Part shown: positions 25,401 to 37,400 of the stretch, one piece after another
Layout of the letters: each line of letters starts with the position of its first letter
How positions within the stretch are numbered: the first letter of the stretch is position 1
Assembly: GCA_907163375.1 (NCBI GenBank)
Contig: CAJQUW010004777.1
Span: forward strand, 248,001 to 312,000
Length of the DNA stretch: 64,000 nucleotides
Reading direction: 5' to 3'
Origin: Prostheceraeus crozeri
Lineage: Eukaryota > Platyhelminthes > Polycladida > Euryleptidae
The notes under the pieces: model-generated
Database searches by the model: none
Told to the model about the DNA's origin: nothing
Seen by the model: the letters and a program-made list of their open reading frames with translations, nothing else
Made by a program: the position numbers and the translations under genes

Positions 25401-28400
25401 CTGGCGCTGAATAAGTCTCATCTGATGTTCAGTGAAACAGTATGCGGAGTGTTGTCTATCCCTGGTATAACATGACCGCACAAAGTCTTCCTCGGAATTG
25501 GCTGACATTTGTATGATGGCAAACCAAGGGTCGCATGTTGGCTTGGTCCTCCTGCTCAAATTGTGTACTTGCTCTCGATTTCTCAGGCCTACAATTTCCG
25601 TGTAAACTGCAGAAGCAGTACACCCCGTCTTCAACTTTTCCTTTGCTTCCTTCAGTATCTCCCGGCTTGTTGGCTTAAAGGGTTCACCTGTCTTTGAATT
25701 TCCATGCGGTGGATTATGCAGTGTGACTGATGCTTCTTTATTGATGTACTCTACCATTATGTACCGATCTCCTTCGTTGGGTTTTATTTGCTTCATCGAT
25801 GTTATGCGACGACGGAAACTTCTGCTGGCGGCATGAGCATGATAACGAAAAGACATCATGGTGATCTCCTCCTGCTCTTTGACATGAACCCGTTTCGCTT
25901 TATTGCGCCCGCACCGCAACTTCTTGAAGAAAACTTCTACATCCCCCGACATTTCTTTGTGAGCATAAGTGCCATCCCTTAAATGGTATGTCGTTCCATT
26001 GCCACCGGCGCTTCTCCATCGCCAGCCATCATCTACCTTCTCCACTTCAACATCCTTCAATAACACTTTTCCTCCTCCGCTCGGCTTCAAAGGGGCCTTA
26101 CATCGGATCTGCAACTTTGACGGTGCTTCAAGAAGCTCTGCAATAGACATCAGGCACTGACTTTTGTTCTCCCCTTCGACTTTCTCTCCAACTTCAATAC
26201 ATTCCTCCTGATTTCTGTTCTCGATAGTGTCCTCCAGACTTCCACATCCGTCAATTCCATCCTGATGTTGAACCTCAACGCAATCCATCTGATCTTCAAT
26301 CCCAATGTCGTCCTCCGCATAGTCATCCTCAAATAATGGCTCCCTTATACGTCTTCGTTTCGATGTAGGTGGTTGGAAGTCATCATCACTGTCTACACTG
26401 TCTAAATCAACTAAATCAGCTGTGGAAGGGATTATTCTGGGTTGAAAGACAGGCACAAAATGGTTGGGAACCCAAAATTCGCCATATGAAATTCCAGTTC
26501 GAGTCCATAGCAGGTGAAGGGGTTCCTTCACTGATGGGCCTACTTCGCGAGATGGGAAGACCTCAGCCGCGTCCCTATTTGGAAGGTGAAGAACTACATT
26601 GCGCCCAATCACATTTGCCAAGGATCGAATTTCACCAGTCCCACAAAACGCCGACAACTGAATACAATTATTCGCTATTCCTCCTTCTCCTAGAACCTTC
26701 CTGTCGTCGAATAAGTCATCCATATCGCTTCTCATCTCATTATCGCCGTCGTAATTATCAGCATTCCGAATCAGCTCCAGAGTTGTTCGGACTCTCAACT
26801 CTGTTGACAATGTTTCACTACCAACCAGACACAGAGAAACGGCATTAAATAAGCAGTTACCACATGCTGAAGTCCTAATTGGTATCATGTTACCTTTTCC
26901 AAAATTCTGTAGCACTTCAGTAGCTGTCTTGTCGACACCAGGGAATGCAAGTAACTCGTCTAAAGAAGCAAGTTTTCCATCTGTTAATGGGAACGGTGGA
27001 ATTAATTTGCTTTCCCGCGCTTCAATTTTCTTCGCCATTTCTGAAGAAGATAGCCCCAATTCTATTCGGCTCCTACATCCAAGCCAGTCAAATAATCCCG
27101 TCGGGGTAAGCAAGCAGGATTTGCATATCATGTCGACATCCGGTGCGTCAACTTGACACTCAGGGTGATATACACGTCGGCAATACATGCAGGTCACACG
27201 CGAAGTGGTTGTGGGTTTACTGCAGCTTGGGCAAATGACCTGTAAGGCAAGGAAAACTACTGTAGTAGCTATAACTAATCATCATCTGCTAGCAATAACT
27301 AATCATCATTTGTGATCAAGGAGGTACGACGTGTACCACTTTGAAGCACCTCCACGTGTCCTCGAAGTAAATGAAACAGATTTAGTATGTATTTATAGAT
27401 TTTTGATAAATCAGTAACGTTAACGTTCAGTGATATACCTTGCCAGGATCCGTGGATCATTTAATTCATTTCTCTGATCACTTTTATTTCATGTCATTGA
27501 TCAAATTATTATTGGAAAAAATGAAAAAGGCGAAATTAGTATTGAAAAGAAGACCGATAGGAAAATATAGAGATATGTCTCTATTGTCAATTTCCAAGGA
27601 AGTTATTCAATGGAAAAACTTGCCTAAGGGGAGCTCATCCCTTTTCTCAAAAATACCTTTCTGAACATTACAGTTATTCACTTAACGTACCACTTTCAGA
27701 CAAAATTCATGGCCATAGAGACATCAGCTCCGTCGCCAGGCTTTGTTTTAAGGGGGCCGCAGTGGGGGCAAGGGTCAAACTATGAAATCTTTTTCAAATT
27801 TCCGCGATGTAAGCAAAAAATAGCTCTTGGACGTTTTCTTATTTTATAAGATAAAGCTCCCCGACGCGTTTCGTCACGGTGGACAGCATCAAGGGGATAC
27901 TGACCACCGCTACCAAACCACCTGGACTGACCTTCATACTGTCCAACGTGACAAAACACGTCGGGGAACTTTATCTCATGAAATAAAAACTTCATCGTCT
28001 AAACTGAGGGAGAGCTGAATTTTTGCTTACATCGCGGAAAATTGAATAATGAACCTCCCGTATAAGACAGCGAAAGATCTTATTAAATCTTCATCATCTG
28101 TCAAGCAATATTACCCACATTTGCTGACTCAGTCATTTATCGGCTGATTCAGATGAATATTCTGCATTATGACGATTAGATGCAAAAAAGTATACTCTCT
28201 ATCATAGCCTGATACATAACCTACTATGACACACGAAATGATCCATAAGTCTTTTATTCTGTTTGAATGTCCAACACGTAATGTAAGAAAGGAAAAATAA
28301 ATGCAAGATAAAGATCAATCTCTCGAGATTGGAGACATATTGCGATAAATAAATTGTTACCCGGAGTTCATTGCATTTAACACGTCTTGTTTTCTGATTC

Positions 28401-31400
28401 CCTAATACTGTAATTATCTCGAGATTTTCGAAGAACATAAATAATAATAAAGTGTATATTTTTAAAGTAATACAAATCATAATGTACAAAAGTATGAAGA
28501 CAGTTAACAATTTATGAAAATTCTGAGAAATTGCAAATTCAGCTGGCTTTTCTTAGGTTCTCGTTGATGAGAGAGGTCGTATATGGAAAGAACATTTTCT
28601 TTCTGCGCGAAGTTCAGCAGTAATTGACTAGACATTGGCTTCTGAGTTTACGATTCACTCGCTGAAACAATACATGAGATTTTTTAGATTCAATCATATG
28701 AAAGAGTTTGATGCTGGCTTTCTCACGTCGATATTGGATTTCGTTTCTCTTGCAGTTGCATAAATCAATGATAGCAGCATATTTTTCCTTAGATGGAGTA
28801 TCAGTCAGAAGTTCATAATTGACATCCTCTGGATTCTCACTTAAACCGGCTGAATTCTCGGTTGCTAAATAAGTTCAGTTGAAGCAGATGGTACACAATA
28901 CGTGCTAAGGAGTGTGAAGTTGGCGAAACCACCCACCGGAACCAATTACTGGGAAATTCTGTTCGATACAACTTCTACTTCCGCAGGCCTCCTTATCACG
29001 ACTCTGGGCTCGAACTCCCCAAATTAGCACTCTTGTTTGAGACTTTTAAGTTTACAGTTACTTGGTTCCGTTGTGAGGTTAGCGAACCAACTTCTTACTT
29101 TCGCTGATAGGCGCGGTATATCAGTTACATTTTGTCACTCACTACCTGAGCCAACTTGCTGCGCTGACCACATATAATAAGTACAATAAGTAACTTGACT
29201 TTCTACCAAACCTATTTTCAGTAATTTGACTGTCTTCTTCATTAAATGCCATGGCATCATTGCATCTTTGGATAGCTATCTAAAAATGTTTTTGACATGC
29301 CTACATACTTTCTCATTGGCTAATAGCTGGTCCTTTTGGCCCATATTTCACCGGAGCGTATCGAATTATCTCCATGTCGCCATTTACCTCGATATTTCGC
29401 TGCTTGGATAACAAATCGGAGATACATTGCACTCTTTTGATATCGTATTCACAAAGTAGTTTCTGTTTACCTATTTCTCACTTGCAGATCTTGCAGTTTT
29501 ACGGGCTTGAAAAAAATCTCTACTTTGTGGTCGAAACCTTCACATAGAAACAATTAGTGCACAATTACGCTCACTGAATCGTGTCTCCCACGCTATGATG
29601 CACGAATCAAGTACCTATCAATATCCGCCAATTATCATCGGGCTGGTTCAGATGTACCGAAATTTGGCCTACAGTAGAAAGGATAATTTCGTCATTTAAT
29701 TGAACAGTCAGTTTGTGGCGACGCCTTTTTCGTGTTTTGACTGCAAGGTTTTTTCAATGTTTGTTGATAGGTCAAAAGCGTCTTATCGAAATCAGTCCTC
29801 ATACCGTTGAAGGATTTTAGACTGTTGTTGATTAGTTGTATTCCGGTGGTAACATCGCATGTAGGCCCCAACGATCCTGGAGAAGCTTGTCAACCGGACC
29901 TACTTTCAGAAGGATATGGCATGCCATGTAAGCGATAAACAGGAGTTTTCTTACGTGAATTTGTTTGAGAAGTCCATCTGCATAGACACAGATATCAGCG
30001 TATTCGGACTCTCGACCAGATTGAAAAACAGCCAAAGACAAGACAACCAAAGCGTCATGGTTCTCTGTGATTCTTGATGTGGAATCTAAGTGACCAGTTC
30101 ATCTTTGCTAGGAGTCGTTGATTCCTTTATAGTGATGTCGGCGTCAGATGACGAACCAAGCTGTATATTTTATTAATAAATCCAAAAACGCTCAACGTCC
30201 GAACTTATATAATAACCAGAAGTTGATGGCTAGAACAATGGACAAAGGCAATAGTCCTGTTCAACTTCTGACACAGTATATGAACGTGGACATGAAATTT
30301 ACAATCCATGTGAATTGCGTGATCTCATTATTTATAAAAATACCGAACATAGCAATCAATCTGATATTCATTCATGACATGGCATGTCATTTTTTTTAAA
30401 CCGTACTTTTTTTTAGTTACACTGGCGTAATCTGATATACAAATGACAAACAACAACAATGTAAATGAAGTAAACGGTTGTGAGTTACGTTCCAGAGATA
30501 CGGCAGAGTGAGTTACGGCAGAGATTACGTTCCTGTGGTCCAAAAAATTATTTGAGCAGTTTTTGGCTGAGATGTCATGTTTTTAATTCAATTTTCAGCG
30601 GCATGATTCAATGATTCACAATTTGCGTCATTTCTTGAATCTGAGTTGTAATAGTAATGTGGACCCATTTGCATCTTTTAAAGCTAATAATGATCAGTTT
30701 CTATGATTCTGATGCTTTGATCTTTCAGTGGCAAGTAGTTTGTGATGTGATCACGCAGAAAATGATCTCATTATAATAAAACTGAGCCTTTAGTGATGGT
30801 AACTCATCAAATTGCTTATTTAAGAAACTATATACACCTCTCCAAGTGGTCATGACATGGAGAATTTGTAAAATACTATTCTTTATTCTGTATTGCAATC
30901 ATAGAGTAAGATTGTAATCATGATCAGTCAACTTCGTGTACATTTCTGCTAAAGTGTAAAATTTCCATATCTCACAGGTGGTACTCGGTCTCGACTCATG
31001 TTCATTGAATGAAATCGAAACTGTGTGCACATTGGGATTTAATAAATGCTGAGTTGCTACTCTACCTAATATACCTACTCGATGATTCCAACGAAGGATG
31101 ACTTAAATGATAATTTCAGTGAACAGAAGAAGCAGTCAATAAAATGGCAAATATCGGTGATTCGCATCTCCGCAAATAGGACGAACATTCTCTGGATGCA
31201 TGTCAAGGCAAGAATCCTCATGAGATGCTTGATGCGTATACTGATGATCTTATCGATCTCTTAGTAGCAGAAACCAATGACTACTCGTGACAAAATGATT
31301 GTTTAGGCCTACATAATGCTGAACAATCTCTAGTGCGTTCATTTCTTGGCGTTCATTATTTGAGTGAATAATACGAATTACCGAGGCATCTCCAACTCTA

Positions 31401-34400
31401 GCGTGACTATGGAGTCGACGCAGTAAAAGAATCAATTTCTCGACAGGAATTTCGAAATATGAAGACTTATTTTCATTTCAACGATAACGATGTGACAGTA
31501 AACAGCAAAGACAAGCTGTATAAAGCCGGCCTTTTATTGAATTTGCTAATGCACAGTTTCGACAAATACCTCTGAAATGTGATAGAGAGCTTTTATGATG
31601 AAGCTATAACTCATTACTTCGACCGGAATTGTTTGGAGCAATTCATAAGCTACATTTGAAAAGAACATGTTTTTGTATATTTTGAGACATCATATAGCGC
31701 TATCGTAACGAAATCGTTACGGCTTTAATTTCTAAGATAGGGTTATTGTAATGAACTGGTCATCATAGATTATTCTTGATCATACCATTCCAAAATACTT
31801 TCTACTATTTTCATAGGAAATTTGCCGATACTTATATAGGCGGCCTTAAATGGGTTAAGGGGGGGACCCGGCACACTCGTCCCTCCTCTGAGTACGGGGC
31901 CGAGAGACATGTAATGACATTATGTTCATATATTGCATAACTTGGAAAACATGGAATACACGAGAACAGATAAGAAACAGAACATGAAATGGAAAATCAA
32001 CTTGGCCTGATTATAACATTGTTCGATTTTCAGTAAAACAATTTCCAAGGAGGATATACATTTGGAAGTTATTGACATCGTACAAAATTTACATAATTAT
32101 AAATTGTTTTGTGAAAGCATTTCAATATTCACAGAAATCCCTCGTCGAGATAATCGCCTACCGCTTCCTCACATAGTAGTGGTGCTACACTGAAGAATTA
32201 TCGTAATTCTTTTGACCTTCACAGGCGTAATGTGGACATTTTCCTTCTTCCATATCTTTCTTTCGCACCTTAAGTTTCAAACAATTTAACAGTGTAAACC
32301 ATACCACACTGGTTAACCAATCAGTAAGAAAAAAACTTATACATAGGGTTTAAACTGCTGTACAACTTTGTTCATGCTAAGCAAGAGGAATTTATTAAAG
32401 AAACTATTCATTTATCAGCACATTTTTCAATAAACCGGTTCTGTAGTACGGTGCCAGTGACGTAATTAGGGTGTCGTATCTACGACACCTGTTATATTCG
32501 ATTAAATACAATGAGACAGACCTAGGCAACAAATTTCAAATGTCACTTTGACTCAGTCAGTGAATACATGCCTGTATGAATTGAAGGAAATCAGTAACTG
32601 AAGCTGAATCAGTATTTGTCGATTGTGTGGAGCTGAGTTTCAATGGGTTATCAGGTACATGTATATCTATACACACTAAAAACTTGTATCATTTTTGTAG
32701 GAATTTCATTTTGCGGTACGTCATTCCAGTTCTGCGTACGCCGCTGTACGTTGCATGTAATTGAAACTGGATTTGTCACATATTTATTAACAGGAATGCT
32801 TCGGTTTTGACGGAAGTAAAGAAGAGCCCTTTAAAGTAACCATTGTCGAGTTTAATTCATAGAAATTTCATTTAAAATTCATGTATCCATAATATTGGAT
32901 AGGTCTTATTTCGGAAGGCTGTAATTCGAAACACATCAGGAAAGATGAATATTGATTCTGAAAATAAGAACTCGAAACAAAACTTTTGAACACATAACGA
33001 ATAAATTACCTGAGGAGCAGAAGATCCATCCGAAGAACATATAGTACTGTATGAATACATGCAGATGTCAATCAATGAAATTCTGGATAAAATCAAATGA
33101 ACTTCGCAGTTTACTAGCTCCTTCTCAGACTACACCAAACAGGTAATCATGAGCTTTACTGCTATTAAGTCTATTGTCGCCTAAGGCGCTAGTAGAAAGT
33201 CACTTACTTAGACATGTGTTGCAGTACCATTTCTTCGTCCTCGGCGTACGTTGTAACCCAATGCAATTTAGATGAAAATAATCGAAGCATCGATCACATC
33301 CAACCATTGTTTCATCTGCTGTAGATGCACTCGGCAACATTTTCATCTTACATATGCAGTAAGACCGTTCTGAAACGACAGAAGTTAATTTATGACGAGT
33401 TCCAATGCAAGAATATCCTTCATACAGGTATACAGCAGGGCTCGGCCAAGCGAAAATGAACAGCAACATCAAAAAACAAAGTTCCGTTTTAAGATTTCTA
33501 ACGTGTGTTTTCTTACAGCTAATATTCTGAAGTTTTTGCAACAGATCGAGTTTTTGTCATAACATCTATATTTAGCCAGAAAATTGAAATTCAAGTTAGA
33601 TGATTTTTTTTATATCAACGCAATATATTTTCAGCGTTTTTTGGATTTTTTTCTGTCTCGTATCTCTATTAAATGTTTGATTGGACTTAAATGATTCACT
33701 TCATGAGCGACTGTTAGGAAATGTTAAGCGATTTTACCATTATTCATTTGATTTAGAAATCATTGATAAGTATTTCATGGCTGAGACAGAAAGGTGACAT
33801 TTGAGTTTGCCATTGTGATTCCGTTACCAAAAAACATCATTATATTTTTCTTATTCTCAAGGCTCTTGTAGAAAGATGCTGATATCATGTCAAAGCAAGC
33901 ATATTTATCAAAGTCAACTGCTGGTATAATGGAGATTTTGTAATTAATATATTTTCTCATTGAAAATGACAGTGCTTTTGTGTGATTCCGTTACCGGTAA
34001 CGGAATCACATCATCCGTTTATCGATAAATGTTATATAAGTCGCAATAATTATGCCCCGCAGATGGTCAATAATACCAAATATCAAGAAAAACAAATGTT
34101 TTAGTTAAAAAACAATCATTTTTGACATGTATGAGCCCGTGATTTGAAAGGATAAATTACAAAAGCAGAGATTTCATGCTAGGCCTATAAGCACTCTAGT
34201 TATGATGAAAACTGTCCGATCATTTCATGGCATACTTTTGCATCATCGCACGTTGCTGATCACTGAACTTGAACGAATATCGAAGCCTTGCGGTTCCCAA
34301 TGTGCTGATTTGTGGTTCGGGACACACAAAAAGCGCGTTTTTAATATCCTCGCTGCTAGAGTCGGCATCATCAGGATCTTGGTAAATCCCGAAGCTTCCT

Positions 34401-37400
34401 GTGCTTTGCAGGTACCTGATTTTCATTTTGTTCGTGGTGGTGCTGCACACTGCGGCAACATGGAGAATGGAACGACCTCTTTCTGTTGGTATGGGAATTG
34501 TGACATAACTTCCTGGCTTCACAGATGCCGGCTGGTCTTCGGAGATTCCGGTGACAGATGAAACCTGTTGAACTAGCACATGCAGTTCTGGAGATGGCTG
34601 CATTGAGTCATTTGATAAGGTAACGATACCTGGATCGACAGTCCGCACACAATGAACACGATGCGTGCCTGGAATGGCGATTGCACTAACCCCCCCCCCG
34701 GATTGCATCAAGTTCTGTTCTTCGCCTCTCAATCTCCATATTTGGCACATAAAGAATCTTGATAGTGGTCAAGTGTTTGGCACATGCAGCGTAGTCAGCA
34801 GCTGACTTAACAAGGTATCTCCTGACCTTGTGACAGCTCCCTTTTGACAGTGCTGCCAACCCCGTCGACAGCTCCCTTTCCATGCGACGTAGCGAAGAAA
34901 TGCCAGTTGACAACCAAGCCCTTCGTCTGCTTCATACATGAGATAAGGGTAAGCATAAATTTCTGCTTGTAATGCTGTGCCGCTCCATCAGAGAAAATGT
35001 CAATGTGAGTCAGATTAGTAGTCATCTTAGTCTTGATCTGGTCGATGATTGAACTTAAAGCATTACTGCAGCAGTATATTTATCGTGAGATAACCGATCT
35101 GAGACAACAGCAAAAGACGTGGTCCCTTCTTTAGTCCATACAACGGCCGAGAACACAGCGAGCTGCTTGTGTACCCAATGACCACTCTGGATCTCATCTT
35201 GCTCAATTATAGATGCATTTTCATTGAAATCTACCTGCAACACGGCATGGTGCTGATGAGGGGTAGTGTGCATTCGCTGAAACGCTGACGACTGCTGTTT
35301 CTTAATGAAGCAATGGATCTTGAAAGCAGGAAGCTTCTCAGCCAGGGAAGACATGGCATCCCATACGGTACCACACAGTTCAGTCTCTTCTGGTTGTCCT
35401 TCGGCATTCCGCACCCATTGAAGCCACTTGATCTGCTCCCCGGCCACGGCATCATCAACTGATGTCAACAAGCAATCGACTGAAACTTTCTCTTTACAGT
35501 TTTCACAATGTCCGAACATGCAATCTTCCCCATTAGGATCACACGCGATAGCTTGCAGAAGTTCAATGTTAGTAGTTGGAGCACTCGAGACGGACTTCAT
35601 GCCCTGTAGAAGGAAATCGACGTTGGCGTGATAAATGCAGACACAAACATTATGTGGCATCTTATCTTTGTAAAGAACCACATCTGGACGTAAGGTCTTG
35701 AATGTAGAAAGTTTCACTGAGTCGTTAGGATACTCTTCTCGATACAATGCAAATACCTCGCGGATTGTCATCAACAAGTACCGACGTTGTTCCTTCACTT
35801 TGATGCCGTCACGGATCACTATGATTGAATCTTTTCTCCCCGGTGCCATCCAGGAAATGTCGTTGCGAAGGTAGAATTTTTGTACTCTTGCCTCAACTTC
35901 CCGTGATAACTTGTTGTGCGGAGTCGTTGGAGTCTTGATATCACGAGACGGGATTTCTTCCGTATCACAATGTCCGCATAATCTTCTTCAACTTCCGAGG
36001 AGACCGAGGCAAGGCTGCCCTAGCCCGATTCACAGCGCGAGCGAGACTAGATTTCGCCTGATACGGTTCTTTGTCACCTTCTGATCTAGCCTTCTTTGTG
36101 GCACGCCATCTTCGCATATTTTCTCTGTGCTTCTTCTTAGAAAGATCAGGATTGGCAGCTCTAGCTCTCTTCTTTCGCTCACAGTCTTTCCGCTTCCATA
36201 TTTCTGGTCCCATCTTCGCTTTCTTCCTTTCCCGGTAGCGACGTTGCTTCTCAGCTGCGGCAAGTGGCATCTTCCCGGTAGCACTAATTCATTCAGTCAC
36301 CAGCAAAAATGTATTGAAGACTGAAGGATTCCAGGAATCCTTGAGGCTGGGAATCCCAGGTAATCTATCTATAGATATGAAGTATTTTGGAATTTTTCAG
36401 TGAACCGATAAGAGCCAATTGTTATTCGATAAGGTTGAAATCAAACCAGAATTGAGGATGTGATTACGTGAGTTTTCCAGGAATCCTTGACACATCGGGG
36501 AGTCCCAGAATACCCCGGTATTTATAGATATGAAGTATCTTGTCAGCGAGCACAGTCACCACTGTGACTCGATATGTTAGAATAATCCCAAAAGCACGCC
36601 ATCCTAACCACGAACCTATCCTACCTCCTTACATAGAACGCAGATACGGGTGCATTCGTTACATGCAATGCTTTCAAAACATTGAAAGTAAACCATGAAA
36701 ATACTTAATACTTGTAGAGATATGATAAACAAGTCGCAAATGTTTCACGTCTTAACCTAATTTTCTTCAACATTTGTGATTCCGTTACCTTGTGATTCCG
36801 TTACCACGTTTGGTCAAATATTTGGTCAATTTTATAATGGAAGTATTGTATCAAATATCCCAATACTTGAAATAAAGTTAGGCCAAGCAACCTAAAATAG
36901 CATAAAATAATCGAAACCAATATCTTTGCAGAGGAACAGCATGTTTAGATCCATTCACTGAACCTATGAAAAAGTCATGTGCAAATCACGTGATTCCGTT
37001 ACTATTGACTTTCGCGCCTGTAAAACATATATCAATATATTTTTCAAAGTTGATACTATGCCTGCTTGGAGGACCGATCATGCCCATAAACATCGCGCAT
37101 TTCGTTAGTTTATCAGATGTTTCTTTACTGAGTACCAGTCTCTTGAAAATGTGTAAATGCTCAAATGTGATTCCGTTACCGCTTGGCCGAGCCCAGCATC
37201 AAAGTTTGTGAGTGCACACATGCTGTGTCGTTTTAGACTGCATCATACATGTGGATAAGATTTCGATAAATAACAACCACCACCCCACAGTCTGTCAAAA
37301 TATTGGCAAAATATTACTCGCGGTCCACTCGTTAGCGTATGAAAAGCAGTTTGTGTAGGGAAGTCCTCCGCGAGGGAGTCAAATTAAATTAAATCTTGCA

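Larger units (their letters stand above)
33438..37194. mobile_element. Nested 3.76 kb DNA transposon, unassigned superfamily
   Basis: Perfect 15-bp inverted ends GGGCTCGGCCAAGCG (33438-33452) and its complement (37180-37194), flanked by AGCA on both sides (33434-33437 and 37195-37198). A 14-bp motif GTGATTCCGTTACC occurs near both ends. It carries one minus-strand gene in pieces at 34220-36284. It lies in intron 1 of the giant transposon's gene, just upstream of exon 2, so it inserted after the giant element formed. Confidence 0.8.

Noticed and set aside
28980-29060. tRNA-like B-box word suggesting a SINE
   Set aside because: No A box at the right distance, no poly-A tail or target duplication.
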